A stretch of 64,000 nucleotides of DNA from Mesonia aquimarina (GCF_003667275.1 NZ_RCNV01000001.1:310001-374000), one strand, 5' to 3'; counted from the first letter of the stretch, positions 27,220-37,414 are shown. Notes: generated from the sequence alone by a model not told the origin. Numbers and translations are program-made.

Positions 27220-28203
27220 TTAAATTGAAGTAATATCTGCCACGCGCAATAAATCTAAGTCAATTTCATTAGTTCCTGCAATTGCTTCAGCAAAAGGAAC
27301 ACTGACTAATTTTTTGTGCTGAATACCAATCATTACATTTTTTTCTCCCGCTAAAAGCATATCAACTGCACCAATTCCTAATCGACTTGCCAAAACACGA
27401 TCGTAACAACTAGGAGCACCGCCACGCTGAATATGTCCTAAGACCGTAACCCGGACTTCATAATTTTCAAAATTACCTTCAATATATTCGGCAAGTTCAA
27501 AAATATTTTTTCCTATTTTATCGCCTTCAGCAACTACGACAATACTGGAAGTTTTTCCAGATTTTCGGCTTCGCTTTAAAGATTCTACCAAGCGATTTAC
27601 GCCCATATCTTGTTCTGGGATTAATATTTCTTCCGCTCCTGCTCCAATTCCTGCATTTAAAGCAATGTCGCCCGCATTTCTCCCCATTACTTCAACCAAA
27701 AATAAACGATTATGAGAATTTGCTGTATCTCTAATTTTATCGATCGCTTCAATAACGGTATTTAAAGCGGTATCATAACCGATGGTGAAATCTGTTCCAC
27801 GAATATCATTATCTATTGTTCCGGGAACGCCAATAATCGGAAAATCGTGTTCCTCATAAAAAACAGAAGCTCCTGCAAATGTACCGTCACCACCGATAGC
27901 TACCAATGCATCAATATGATGCTCTTGTAACTTATTAAAGGCTTTTTTTCTTCCTTCTTCAGAAAAGAAATCTTTAGAGCGTGCCGATTTTAAAAAAGTT
28001 CCGCCACGATTAATAACATTTTTAACTGAACGTGCATCTAACGCAATACAATCTCCTTCAATTAAACCTTGATATCCTCTGTAAATTCCTATACAATCTA
28101 CATTATTAAATTTGCAAGCGCGTACCACTGCTCTAATGGCAGCATTCATTCCCGGAGAATCTCCCCCGGAAGTTAAAACACCTATGTTTTTGAGCGCTTT
28201 CAT
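27220..28203 (-). CDS. pfkA: 6-phosphofructokinase
   Basis: A 327-aa ATP-dependent phosphofructokinase. It has LTSGGDSPGMNAAIR and IGGDGTFAG (ATP site; Gly at the position typical of ATP-PFK), the catalytic TIDNDI followed by GTDFTIGYDTA, EVMGRNAGDIAL and LGHIQRGGAPSCYDR. The N-terminal 4 bases overlap the end of the DUF885 gene, so transcription probably runs DUF885, pfkA, gap. Confidence 0.97.
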   Translation of the reverse strand: MKALKNIGVLTSGGDSPGMNAAIRAVVRACKFNNVDCIGIYRGYQGLIEGDCIALDARSVKNVINRGGTFLKSARSKDFFSEEGRKKAFNKLQEHHIDALVAIGGDGTFAGASVFYEEHDFPIIGVPGTIDNDIRGTDFTIGYDTALNTVIEAIDKIRDTANSHNRLFLVEVMGRNAGDIALNAGIGAGAEEILIPEQDMGVNRLVESLKRSRKSGKTSSIVVVAEGDKIGKNIFELAEYIEGNFENYEVRVTVLGHIQRGGAPSCYDRVLASRLGIGAVDMLLAGEKNVMIGIQHKKLVSVPFAEAIAGTNEIDLDLLRVADITSI

Positions 28204-30026
28204 TCTGCTGAATTTATATAATTTTCTACCATTTCTTCTAAAATTGGTAATGGTACTGCTCCGTTAGAAAGCACCACATCATGAAATTTCTTGATATCAA
28301 ATTTTTCTCCAAGTTCGTTTTTAGCTTTTTTACGCAGAGATAAAATTTTATTCATACCAACTTTATAAGCAGTTGCTTGGCCCGGCATTACAATGTGTCG
28401 TTCAACCATTTTTACACAATCACTTTCTGCATTGGGTGTATTGTTTTTATAAAATTCTATTCCTTTTTCGCGTGTCCATTTTTTAGCGTGAATTCCCGTA
28501 TCTACAACCAATCTACAAGCTCTCCAAAGTTCCATTGCGAGCCGACCAAAATCTGAATAAGGATCTTTATAAAATCCGATTTCTTTTGGAATTTTTTCGC
28601 TGTATAATCCCCAACCTTCCACATAAGCTGTGAAAAAAATGTGCTTTCTAAATTCTGGTATACTATCTAATTCTTGAGCAATAGCTAATTGCATATGATG
28701 ACCGGGAATACCTTCGTGATAAGCTAAAGCTTCCATTTGATAGGTAGGCATGGCTTTCATATCATATAAATTAGCATAAAAAATTCCGGGACGCGAACCG
28801 TCTATCGCCGGACTTTGATAAAAGGCTTTTCCGGCACTTTTTTCCCGAAAAGCTTCTACCGCCTTAACTTTGATATCAGCTTTAGGTAGCGTTAAGAAAA
28901 GTTCATCTAAGTGATTTTTCATCTCATTGATAAAAGATTTACTTTCTGCTAAATAACGCTGCTTTCCGGCTTCTGTATTTTCATAATAAAATTGTTCATC
29001 ATTTTTCATGAAATTGAAAAAATCTTGTAAACTTCCTTTAAAGCCTACTTTTTTCATTATCCTTTTCATTTCTCCATGAATGCGCTCAATGTCTTTCAAG
29101 CCCATTTGATGAATTTCTTCAGGTGATAAACCTAAAGTCGTAATACGTTGTAATCTATTTTTATAGAACGCATCTCCTTTTGGAAATTTCCAAACCCCAT
29201 GGTCTAATGTAGCGCGTTGATCTTCGTCTTTTAAAACACTTATTAAATGCTGGTAAGCTGGCTTTACGTAAGTTACTAGCGCTTGTTTTGCTTTAACTTT
29301 TAATTCTTTTTTTTGCTTCGCCGAAATAGAAAGCTGATCAATTTTTGAAGAAAAATCTTCTAATAAAATACTTTCCCTTTTAGAATCATCAAAAGGTTTA
29401 CCGCTTATCACATTTTTTGAATCGTCTAACACTTTACTGAATACAAATTTTGGAGGTAAAATCCCATTTTTCTCTCTAATCTGCATGTTTTTTGTAATCT
29501 GCTCAAATGCCTTTTCTAACCCGATTAAGCGTTGAATGTAGGCTTCTGCATCTTCAACCGAATCGATTTGATGCTGATTTATTAAAAATGCAGGCAAACC
29601 AGATTGGTAACCGTGCATCTGATTTACCGGATAAGTATAAAAACGGTATTCGTAATCTGCAATTTTATTTTCTAAGCTTTGCTTCATCAACCGATAGCTT
29701 AACAACTTCTGATCTGACAAAGCATTTTTATTGATGCTATCGGTTAAATAGCTTAAACGCTCTTTATTTTTATTGAGATCTTCTGCATATTTTTGATGCG
29801 AAAAATCATCCCATTTGCCATAATCGTTTTTCTTGCCTAAACGCGTTTGAAACATCGGCGAATCGTTAAGGTCTTCTTGAAATGTACGTTCAAAAAAAGC
29901 TTGTAACTTTTTTGATTCTTGTTTGATATCGCTTTCGTTTAAATCAGTTTTTTTAGCTTGATTGTTTTTACAAGCGACAAGCGAAAAACTACAAAAAATG
30001 ACGATTAAAAATTTTTTCATACCCAT
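28200..30026 (-). CDS. DUF885-family metallopeptidase-like lipoprotein
   Basis: A 608-aa exported protein. The signal ends in a lipobox (FCSFSLVAC), so it is probably anchored in the envelope; the second Met, two codons in, may be the true start. The mature protein carries the family's zinc-peptidase motif ALAYHEGIPGHHMQLA near residue 430, with downstream YVEGWGLYSE. The family is related to the M32-like and gluzincin peptidases; activity is inferred. It lies 4 bases downstream of the CocE/NonD hydrolase. Confidence 0.87.
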   Translation of the reverse strand: MGMKKFLIVIFCSFSLVACKNNQAKKTDLNESDIKQESKKLQAFFERTFQEDLNDSPMFQTRLGKKNDYGKWDDFSHQKYAEDLNKNKERLSYLTDSINKNALSDQKLLSYRLMKQSLENKIADYEYRFYTYPVNQMHGYQSGLPAFLINQHQIDSVEDAEAYIQRLIGLEKAFEQITKNMQIREKNGILPPKFVFSKVLDDSKNVISGKPFDDSKRESILLEDFSSKIDQLSISAKQKKELKVKAKQALVTYVKPAYQHLISVLKDEDQRATLDHGVWKFPKGDAFYKNRLQRITTLGLSPEEIHQMGLKDIERIHGEMKRIMKKVGFKGSLQDFFNFMKNDEQFYYENTEAGKQRYLAESKSFINEMKNHLDELFLTLPKADIKVKAVEAFREKSAGKAFYQSPAIDGSRPGIFYANLYDMKAMPTYQMEALAYHEGIPGHHMQLAIAQELDSIPEFRKHIFFTAYVEGWGLYSEKIPKEIGFYKDPYSDFGRLAMELWRACRLVVDTGIHAKKWTREKGIEFYKNNTPNAESDCVKMVERHIVMPGQATAYKVGMNKILSLRKKAKNELGEKFDIKKFHDVVLSNGAVPLPILEEMVENYINSAE

Positions 30027-30030
30027 TAAT

Positions 30031-31890
30031 TTAATTTTTTAAAACTGAAAACTCAATAGAAGAATCGCCATACACGCTATGTGTTTGCGCTTTAAAATCT
30101 TCTTTCTCGGCTTCAAAAATATTAGGTACAAAAGTTTGGGGATTTAAATCTATTAAGGGAAACCACGTACTTTGCACCTGAATTTGAATTTTATGTCCTT
30201 TCTGAAAGGTGTGATGAATATCTTGCAACTGAATTTTTACACTCGTTTTTTTATTAGGAATAAAAGCTTCCGGTTTTTCAAAACTATTTCTAAATCGGCC
30301 ACGCATTACTTCACTTCTCACCATCATATGATAATTAGACATTTTTAAATAGTCTTGTGTTTCTTCATAATCTTTAGCATCCGGCGGATAAACATCAATC
30401 ACTTTTACCACCCAATCTGCTGCGGTTCCGGTTGTAGAAACTTGCAAATTTGCGAGAATTTCTCCGGTCATTGTGATATCTTTTTCTAACACATCAGTTT
30501 CAAAAACCAATACATCCGGACGTCTTGCCGCAAAACGCTGATCGTCTGTCATATATTTTCTTGGCGTAAAAACCAGTTTTATATCTTCTGAATAAGGCAC
30601 CGGTTTTTTAGGATCGCTTACAAATGTTGCTTTTTCATTTGGATTAGAAATTGAGGTCAACTTTTGATTTTCGCCTAAATAATAGGTTTTCTTTTTGGAT
30701 TTTTTTGGCGGCCAGTTTTGATACGATTCCCATTGATGCAAGCCGGTATCAAAAAACATCGCTTCCGGTAAACCTGAATTTTTATCACCGCTTTCTTTTA
30801 AAAAGTGATTGAAAAATTTTGCTTCAACTTGCTCTTGAAAATTTTTAGAAAGATCATCACCAAAATAAATATTACCAATGGCTTGTCTTTTTTTAGTCCT
30901 TGCCCAATCGCCATGGCTCCACGGACCAAAAACTAAGGTGTTATAATTATCATTATTTTTTTCTATGGTTTTATACGTATTAAACGGACCGTATAAATCT
31001 TCGGCATCAAAAAGACCGCCTACCGTCATAACGGCAGGTTTTATCTTTACATTTTCTAAATGCTGAATAACCCCACGTTTTTGCCAGAATTCATCATAAT
31101 TTGGATGATTCTGTAATTGCTGCCAGAAAAAATTATCTTCATAAAAATGATCTAATTTAGTTAAAGGCGTATGATCTAAATAAAATTGAAATTGATCTTT
31201 TGTTGGAACCTGAGGAAAACTATACCAGCTTTCTGATGTGGGGCCGTTGTGTTGCTCGCCAAAAAGAGCAGTTGCCATAAAATAACTTAATAAATAAGCG
31301 CCATTATGGTGAAAATCATCAAAAAAGAAATCGCTTATACAAGCTTGAGGCGAAGCAGCTTTAAGCGCCGGGTGTTCTGATAACAATGAATAAGTAGCAT
31401 AAAAACCGGGGTACGAAATTCCCCACGTTCCTACCCTTCCGTTGTTGTTTTCTACGTTATTTACCAACCAGTCTATAGTATCATATGTATCGCTTGCTTC
31501 ATCTATTTCATCTCCTTTTTTATTCGGAATATACGGACGCATATTATCATAGTTTCCTTCACTCATCCAGCGACCGCGGACATCTTGGTAAACAATAATA
31601 TTTCCTTGTTTCATTAAAAATTCATTGGGACCTATTTTAGATCTAAACTGATCCTTTCCGTAAGGTTTAGAGCTGTACGGCGTGCGTTGCATTAAAATAG
31701 GATAAGCTTGTGAGGTATCTTTTGGCGAATAAATGGTGGTATGTAATTTTACCCCATCGCGCATTTCTATATCAACTTCTTGTTTGGTATAATGTTGGGA
31801 AACATCATAATCTTTTTCTGTTTGTGAAAAACCAGAATTGGTAGAAAAAATAAGAAAACTTAAGAGAAAAAGCAGGTTTTTGAACTTCAT
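30031..31890 (-). CDS. CocE/NonD-family alpha/beta hydrolase
   Basis: A 619-aa exported hydrolase with signal peptide ending near NSGFSQ. It has the X-Pro dipeptidyl-peptidase S15 fold: the nucleophile elbow GTWGISYPGFYATYS near residue 150, oxyanion-region RTPYSS, acid residue in the GLFDAEDLYG segment and catalytic His in GPWSHGDWA. The C-terminal jelly-roll domain (from about residue 430) is typical of cocaine-esterase and glutaryl-7-ACA-acylase relatives. Likely role is peptide or ester breakdown in the periplasm. Confidence 0.9.
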   Translation of the reverse strand: MKFKNLLFLLSFLIFSTNSGFSQTEKDYDVSQHYTKQEVDIEMRDGVKLHTTIYSPKDTSQAYPILMQRTPYSSKPYGKDQFRSKIGPNEFLMKQGNIIVYQDVRGRWMSEGNYDNMRPYIPNKKGDEIDEASDTYDTIDWLVNNVENNNGRVGTWGISYPGFYATYSLLSEHPALKAASPQACISDFFFDDFHHNGAYLLSYFMATALFGEQHNGPTSESWYSFPQVPTKDQFQFYLDHTPLTKLDHFYEDNFFWQQLQNHPNYDEFWQKRGVIQHLENVKIKPAVMTVGGLFDAEDLYGPFNTYKTIEKNNDNYNTLVFGPWSHGDWARTKKRQAIGNIYFGDDLSKNFQEQVEAKFFNHFLKESGDKNSGLPEAMFFDTGLHQWESYQNWPPKKSKKKTYYLGENQKLTSISNPNEKATFVSDPKKPVPYSEDIKLVFTPRKYMTDDQRFAARRPDVLVFETDVLEKDITMTGEILANLQVSTTGTAADWVVKVIDVYPPDAKDYEETQDYLKMSNYHMMVRSEVMRGRFRNSFEKPEAFIPNKKTSVKIQLQDIHHTFQKGHKIQIQVQSTWFPLIDLNPQTFVPNIFEAEKEDFKAQTHSVYGDSSIEFSVLKN

Positions 31891-31943
31891 ATAAATATTA
31901 TTTTATCAGCTTTAAAGATACTAGTATATTTTTAAAACAAGTT

Positions 31944-31976
31944 AAAAAAACCCGACAGAAGAACTGCCGGGTTTTA
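31944..31976 (-). terminator. dsbD terminator
   Basis: A 12-base stem (AAAACCCGACAG with CTGCCGGGTTTT, one mismatch) lies just after the dsbD stop. On the minus strand it is followed by a T-run, so it ends the tilS-dsbD transcript. Confidence 0.8.
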
Positions 31977-31996
31977 GAATTTTTATGGATAGATTT

Positions 31997-34039
31997 TTAT
32001 TTTTCGAAATTTGATAAACCTTCGGTTAACCAATCTTCATATTCATCTACGTCTGGGGTATAACCAACTGGTTTATTCAACATCTCTTCTTCATTGTTCA
32101 ATAAAATATAATACGGCTGGGCGTTTGCTCCATAGTGTTTTATTTGAAAATCACTCCACTTATTTCCTATCGTTCTAATTCGTTTTCCGGTAGTTTTACT
32201 CGTGTATTGTTCGTCTTCCGGTAGTTTTTCTTTTGCATCTACATAAAGTGAAATCAATACTAGTTCTTTTTTAAGCTTTCCTAAAATTTGCGGTTCGCTC
32301 CATACGCGTTCTTCCATTTTACGACAATTAATACACGCATAACCTGTAAAATCTAATAAAATAGGTAGATTTTTTTCTTCAGCATAAGCCATCCCTTTTT
32401 CATAATCTGTAAAAGTTACAATGTCATGCGGACCTAATTTTGCGTGCTCCGGGAAATCACTTTTAGATGAAGCTGTTGCTGTTCCTGTTTTTCTGTTTCC
32501 AACTCCATAAGGTGCTTCACTGTAATTTAATGGCGGTGTAAAACCACTGATCATTTTTAATGGTGCTCCCCAAAGTCCAGGAATCAAATAAATTGTAAAA
32601 GCTAAAATTAACAAACCTAAACCTAATCTTCCTACAGAGATATGATTTAATGGTGAATCGTGTGGCAAAGATATTTTTCCGAGAAGATATAAAGCCAATA
32701 CACCAAAAATTGCAATCCAAATGGCTAAGAAAACTTCGCGTTCTAAAATATGAGCTTGCAATACTAAATCGGCATTAGATAAGAATTTGAAAGCTAAGGC
32801 TAATTCTAAAAATCCTAACACAACTTTTACGGTATTTAACCATCCGCCAGATTTTGGTAAGGTATTCATCCAACCCGGGAACATTGCGAATAAAGCGAAA
32901 GGAATTGCAATAGCAAGTGAGAAACCTAGCATCCCGATAATTGGCGCCAAACCTCCTTTTGAAGCAGCTTCAACTAATAAAGTCCCAACAATAGGCCCTG
33001 TACAAGAAAACGAAACTATTGCCAATGCTAAAGCCATAAAAAAGATACCAATAATCCCACCTCTGTTAGCTTGTTGATCTACTTTATTTGCCCAAGAATT
33101 TGGTAACATAATTTCAAAAGCTCCTAAAAATGAAGCTGCAAAAACAACCAATAAAATAAAAAACACAATATTAAAAGTAACATTGGTAGATAATGCATTA
33201 AGCGCATCGGCACCAAAAATAGCCGTTACAATGGTCCCTAATAACACATAAATTACTACAATAAAAAAACCGTATAACAATGCATTTTTAATTCCCTTAC
33301 TGCGGTTTTTACTTTGCTTGGTGAAAAAACCAACCGTCATGGGTATCATTGGGAAAACACAAGGTGTTAACAAAGCCGCAAAACCAGCTAAAAATGCTAA
33401 AAAGAAAATAGTAAATAAGCCTTTTTCTTCTTCGTTCTTTTCAATATTATCGGCAAGGTTATTTTTTTCTTCAGGTTTTTTAGTTTCGGTTTTTGGTTTT
33501 TCTTCTTCGTTTGCAGAAGCTCCATAAGCTGTAAATTCATCGTAATTTTGAATGATTTTCACAAGATCTTTTTTTATGTCAAAAATTACATAAAACTCTT
33601 CTCCAATACAGACTTCTTTACAAACTTGATATTTGAGTTCCATTTTAATTACCGATAGGTTTTTATCAGTAATATCTACATTTTGCTTGAAAGTAGCCTC
33701 TTTAGCAAAGTAAACTTCATCTACACCAAATATTTCGCTGTACTGTCTCTTTGATTCACTCTCTGTAGTTTCTCCTTTTAATTCATATCCACTCCCTATA
33801 TCTAAATAATTAAACCATAATGGTAGCGGACCACCTTCTGGAGTTTTTTGAGAATAGATGTGCCACTCATCTTTAATATCAGCTTCTAAAATGAATTGAT
33901 ACTTATTTTCAGACTGTTTTTCTATGCTTCCATTCCATTTTACTGGATTTTTAATTTCGCCTTCTTGCTGTGTTCTAAATTGTGCATTTGTGTTTACAAA
34001 ACATACTAAAACAAGTAGTAGTGAAAAGTAATATTTCAT
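31997..34039 (-). CDS. dsbD: Thiol:disulfide interchange protein DsbD
   Basis: A 680-aa three-part electron shuttle that moves reducing power from cytoplasmic thioredoxin to periplasmic proteins. The N-terminal periplasmic domain follows a signal peptide and has a Cys pair (VCKEVCIGEEF). The membrane core has about eight segments with the reactive LLTPCVFPMIPMTVGFF and SFSCTGPIVG cysteines. The C-terminal thioredoxin domain has CxxC as YACINCRKMEE near residue 570. A charged Glu/Lys linker precedes the membrane part. Its start overlaps the tilS stop by 4 bases. Confidence 0.93.
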   Translation of the reverse strand: MKYYFSLLLVLVCFVNTNAQFRTQQEGEIKNPVKWNGSIEKQSENKYQFILEADIKDEWHIYSQKTPEGGPLPLWFNYLDIGSGYELKGETTESESKRQYSEIFGVDEVYFAKEATFKQNVDITDKNLSVIKMELKYQVCKEVCIGEEFYVIFDIKKDLVKIIQNYDEFTAYGASANEEEKPKTETKKPEEKNNLADNIEKNEEEKGLFTIFFLAFLAGFAALLTPCVFPMIPMTVGFFTKQSKNRSKGIKNALLYGFFIVVIYVLLGTIVTAIFGADALNALSTNVTFNIVFFILLVVFAASFLGAFEIMLPNSWANKVDQQANRGGIIGIFFMALALAIVSFSCTGPIVGTLLVEAASKGGLAPIIGMLGFSLAIAIPFALFAMFPGWMNTLPKSGGWLNTVKVVLGFLELALAFKFLSNADLVLQAHILEREVFLAIWIAIFGVLALYLLGKISLPHDSPLNHISVGRLGLGLLILAFTIYLIPGLWGAPLKMISGFTPPLNYSEAPYGVGNRKTGTATASSKSDFPEHAKLGPHDIVTFTDYEKGMAYAEEKNLPILLDFTGYACINCRKMEERVWSEPQILGKLKKELVLISLYVDAKEKLPEDEQYTSKTTGKRIRTIGNKWSDFQIKHYGANAQPYYILLNNEEEMLNKPVGYTPDVDEYEDWLTEGLSNFEK

Positions 34040-35346
34040 TTTTTTAGGGTAATTTTTAAAGTTTGGGTTGTTGTTGGTGTTATTTTATAATCGTTATGAA
34101 TTCGGTGACCGATAACCCAGATAATATCTTCTGCTGAACATAAAACCCAAGTATTTTCCTTTTCTACTAACGAACATTTTTCATCTTTTAAAAAATCGCT
34201 GATCTTTTTTTTACCTTTCATTCCAAAAGGTTTAAAAACATCTCCTGTCTTCCATCTCCTTACTTTTAAGGGAAATTTTAATTTTTCGGCAGCAAGATAA
34301 GCTATTTGTTTTTCTTTTTTTTGAATTTTATCAACTTCTTCTACTTCTATTTTCCCTAACGGAAACGAAATTTCTGTTGAATTTTTCGGCAACAAAAATT
34401 CTTCATTTGCTATTTCTTGCTTTTCAGCTAAAATTAAAACAGCTCTATCTCTCACTAATCGATGTGTTTTTGAAAATACTTGTTTACCAGATTCTGCTGA
34501 TAACAAATGATAAACATCATCCCATTCTGTAAAACCAAACGGATGTAACAATTGATATAAAACAGCTTTTGTGTTAGGTGTCTCTTGTAGCTGCTGAATA
34601 TTTAGATAATAATCGCCCTTAATTTTTTCAACCAGTTTAGAGAATAAAAAAGTAGTATAATCTTCTAATAAAGCAGCACTTTGCTGCAAATGCGTTTGGG
34701 TTTGCTGAAAATTTTGAAGGTACTGCGGAGTTATCTCTTCTAAAACAGGAATTAGTTGATTTCTAATCTTGTTACGCACATATTTATCTGAAGCATTACT
34801 ACTATCTTCTCGCCAAGTGATATTATTTTTTTTAGCATACAGTTCGATTTCAGCTCTTGAAAAATTTAACAACGGACGCACAATTTTATGATTGATCTCA
34901 GGAATTCCCGTTAGACCATTAATTCCGGTACCGCGAATGGTATTTATAAAGTAAGTTTCTAAACTGTCGTTAGCGTGATGCGCCGTAAAAATAGCTTTAA
35001 AATTGTGTATTTTAACCAATTCATAAAACCAGTGATAGCGCAAATTTCTTGCAGCAATTTGGGTAGAAAGTTGGTGATCTTGAGCGTAAGCGCTGGTATT
35101 AAAATGTTGAACAAAAAAATTAACCTCTAATTTTTCTGCCAAGCTTTTTACAAATTTTTCATCTTCATTACTTTCATCATCGCGCAACATAAAATTGCAA
35201 TGTGCCAATGAAAAATTTAAGTTCATTTTTTTGCATAAATGCGCCAATACAACACTGTCAACTCCACCGCTAATAGCAATAAGGAATTTTTCATGTTGTA
35301 ATTCAGAAAAATTTTGTTGAAAATAATCTTGAAATCGATTGAACAT
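34036..35346 (-). CDS. tilS: tRNA(Ile)-lysidine synthetase
   Basis: A 436-aa PP-loop ATPase that converts the wobble cytidine of tRNA-Ile(CAU) to lysidine, an essential step for reading AUA. The PP-loop ISGGVDSVVLAH is at residues 25-35. AHHANDSLETYFINTIRGTGINGL, the family's second motif, follows. The C-terminal TilS domain ends with FKPFGMKGKKKISDFLKDEK and the WVIGHRI segment. It is followed by an overlapping dsbD. Confidence 0.95.
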   Translation of the reverse strand: MFNRFQDYFQQNFSELQHEKFLIAISGGVDSVVLAHLCKKMNLNFSLAHCNFMLRDDESNEDEKFVKSLAEKLEVNFFVQHFNTSAYAQDHQLSTQIAARNLRYHWFYELVKIHNFKAIFTAHHANDSLETYFINTIRGTGINGLTGIPEINHKIVRPLLNFSRAEIELYAKKNNITWREDSSNASDKYVRNKIRNQLIPVLEEITPQYLQNFQQTQTHLQQSAALLEDYTTFLFSKLVEKIKGDYYLNIQQLQETPNTKAVLYQLLHPFGFTEWDDVYHLLSAESGKQVFSKTHRLVRDRAVLILAEKQEIANEEFLLPKNSTEISFPLGKIEVEEVDKIQKKEKQIAYLAAEKLKFPLKVRRWKTGDVFKPFGMKGKKKISDFLKDEKCSLVEKENTWVLCSAEDIIWVIGHRIHNDYKITPTTTQTLKITLKK

Positions 35347-35404
35347 TTAGGGCATTTTTGCACCCAAATATAAGCTTTCTCTAAAAATTAGAAGGTAACT
35401 CAAG

Positions 35405-36700
35405 TTACAGATTCAAGGCTTTTTTCATGGCAGCCGCTTTTATTAAACACTCTTCGTATTCTTTTTTGGGATCGGATTTTGCCGTAATAGCGCTTCCTAC
35501 AGAAAAAGAGGCATACTTTTTTTCTTGATTGTATAAAATACTGCGAATAATTACACTAAAATCAAAGTCGCCTTCGGGAGTAAAATAACCAAGACTTCCG
35601 CTATATAAACCGCGTTTAGAAACTTCCAGATCTTCAATAATTTGCATTGCTGAAACTTTAGGAGCGCCGGTCATACTTCCCATTGGGAAAGTAGTGCGTA
35701 AAATTTCTATCGGCGATAAATTTAAATCGACTTTAGATGAAATGGTAGAAATTAATTGGTGAACTTGCTGAAAAGTGTACAAACCACACAGCTCCTCTAC
35801 TTCAACACTAGCTTTGGTGGCCGTTTTAGATAAATCATTGCGCACTAAATCTACAATCATGATATTTTCTGCTCGCTCTTTAGGATCATTTTGAAGTTGA
35901 TTTTTCAGCAAATCATCCTCTTCTTTGTTTTCTAAACGACGCGCAGTACCTTTTATAGGTTGCGAAATAATTTTGTTGCCTGTTTTTTTTATGTACCGCT
36001 CAGGACTTGCAGAAAGCAAATAATAATCCTCTAATTTGCAGTAAGCAGCAAAAGGTGGCGTAGAAAGTTGATTGAGTTGAAAATAAGTTTCTAAAGGATT
36101 TAAAAGCGCATTTTCTAAATAAAATTCTTGGCAAAAATTGGCTTCATAAATATCACCACGAAAAATATGTGCTAACATTTTTTCCACTTTCTCTACATAT
36201 TCATCCTCAGATAAACGAGATTTTACCGGTGATTGAACTATATTTTCTTCAACCTCATCAGTAATTTTATAAGCACAAATTTCTTCCCAATCGGTTTCTA
36301 GTTCATCATCAACCATGGCCAAATAGTGCAATTGAATTTCATCATCTTTGATGAGAAAAATTTTTTTTGGCTGAATGAAATAAAGTGCAGGAAAATGAAG
36401 TCCGTCTATATTTTTTGAGGTGAGATTTTCAACATCATTTTTTAGATCGTACGTTAAATATCCAAAAATCCAATCTTTTGTAGTTTCTTGATATTCTTTT
36501 AGTTGATCAAACGCATCTAAAGTATCCGTTTTAATAGAAGTAAATGCTTCAACTGCTAAAATAGCATCATATTTGGCTGAAGAAAATTGATACTCATTAG
36601 AATCTAACCAAACCACTTCTTCAAACTGATTTGCCCAAGAGAGAAGTTTTTCTTTGAACTTTTTTGAAGCAGTTAACGTATATTTTTTTGTAGTACGCAT
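35405..36700 (-). CDS. pabB: Aminodeoxychorismate/anthranilate synthase component I (PabB-like)
   Basis: A 431-aa chorismate-binding enzyme. The C-terminal domain shows GDIYEANFCQEFYL, LLSASPERYIKK, ISQPIKGTARR, NIMIVDLVRNDLSK, VHQLISTISSK and FPMGSMTGAPKVSAMQIIEDLE, all typical of PabB/TrpE. Moderate size, the lack of trp genes nearby and the QPIKGT motif favour PabB (p-aminobenzoate for folate) over TrpE. Its ATG directly abuts ten copies of a 7-base repeat, leaving no normal leader or ribosome site of its own. Confidence 0.88.
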   Translation of the reverse strand: MRTTKKYTLTASKKFKEKLLSWANQFEEVVWLDSNEYQFSSAKYDAILAVEAFTSIKTDTLDAFDQLKEYQETTKDWIFGYLTYDLKNDVENLTSKNIDGLHFPALYFIQPKKIFLIKDDEIQLHYLAMVDDELETDWEEICAYKITDEVEENIVQSPVKSRLSEDEYVEKVEKMLAHIFRGDIYEANFCQEFYLENALLNPLETYFQLNQLSTPPFAAYCKLEDYYLLSASPERYIKKTGNKIISQPIKGTARRLENKEEDDLLKNQLQNDPKERAENIMIVDLVRNDLSKTATKASVEVEELCGLYTFQQVHQLISTISSKVDLNLSPIEILRTTFPMGSMTGAPKVSAMQIIEDLEVSKRGLYSGSLGYFTPEGDFDFSVIIRSILYNQEKKYASFSVGSAITAKSDPKKEYEECLIKAAAMKKALNL

Positions 36701-36772
36701 CAGTTAGCAGTTAGCAGTTAGCAGTTAGCAGTTAGCAGTTAGCAGTTAGCAGTTAGCAGTTAGCAGTTAGCA
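36701..36772. repeat. Ten-copy heptanucleotide tandem repeat upstream of pabB
   Basis: Ten perfect tandem copies of CAGTTAG followed by a partial CA. On the minus strand the array reads CTAACTG repeated, and its last unit touches the pabB start codon. Because 7 is not a multiple of 3 and the unit contains TAA, every frame is closed, so it is not coding. Perfect identity suggests recent expansion and length instability. Confidence 0.97.
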
Positions 36773-36856
36773 AAATGAAAAATTGCAATGAAAGAAAACA
36801 GATAACTCAAAAAACTTATTAACTTTTTCTCTCTTTACCTTTTTAAATCAACAAAA

Positions 36857-37399
36857 CTATTCTTCTAAAGCTTGTTCAAAATTAGAAAGTACATCTATTA
36901 AACCAAGCAATAAAACCTCATCGGAAATTACATTTTTCTCTTGGTCAAAATTCTCTTCGAAAGATGGGAAACTAAAGCTATCAACTATTTCTGCTCCAAA
37001 ACGAGGTAACACATCTTTAAAATACGTTAAAGAAGATGCTGCTCCACGTTTCCCAGGAGAAGTACTCATTAATAATACTTTTTTACCTTCTAAAAATTTA
37101 TAATCTAATCTTGATAACCAATCGGTTATATTCTTGAAAAATACTGAAGGTCCGCCGTTATGCTCATTCACAGAAATAATTAAAGCTTCGTGTTCTTCAA
37201 TTATATTTTTTAGCACTTTTATATCAACCGGATAGCCGCGTTCCTCTTCTAAATCAATACCAAATAAAGGAATCTCATAATCGGTTAACTTGATTAATTT
37301 CACATCGTGTTGCTCAATTCGCGAAACAACCGAATTTACGAATCGATGATTAATAGAATTCTTGCTGTTAGATCCGGCAAAGGCTAAAATCTTTTTCAT
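36857..37399 (-). CDS. NAD(P)H-dependent FMN reductase
   Basis: A 180-aa flavodoxin-fold protein of the NADPH-dependent FMN reductase family (ArsH/ChrR/YieF-like). The FMN phosphate loop FAGSNSKNSINHRF opens the protein; VSVNEHNGGPSVFFKNITDWLSR and STSPGKRGAASSL are the other flavin-site motifs. Such enzymes reduce quinones, chromate or azo dyes; substrate unknown here. It is downstream of lpdA on the same strand but separated by a strong hairpin. Confidence 0.88.
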   Translation of the reverse strand: MKKILAFAGSNSKNSINHRFVNSVVSRIEQHDVKLIKLTDYEIPLFGIDLEEERGYPVDIKVLKNIIEEHEALIISVNEHNGGPSVFFKNITDWLSRLDYKFLEGKKVLLMSTSPGKRGAASSLTYFKDVLPRFGAEIVDSFSFPSFEENFDQEKNVISDEVLLLGLIDVLSNFEQALEE

Positions 37400-37414
37400 A
37401 TAATTATAGAATAG

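Noticed and set aside
36701-36772. Heptamer array as a CRISPR
   Set aside because: Units are only 7 bases, have no spacers and no cas genes are present; it is a simple tandem repeat.
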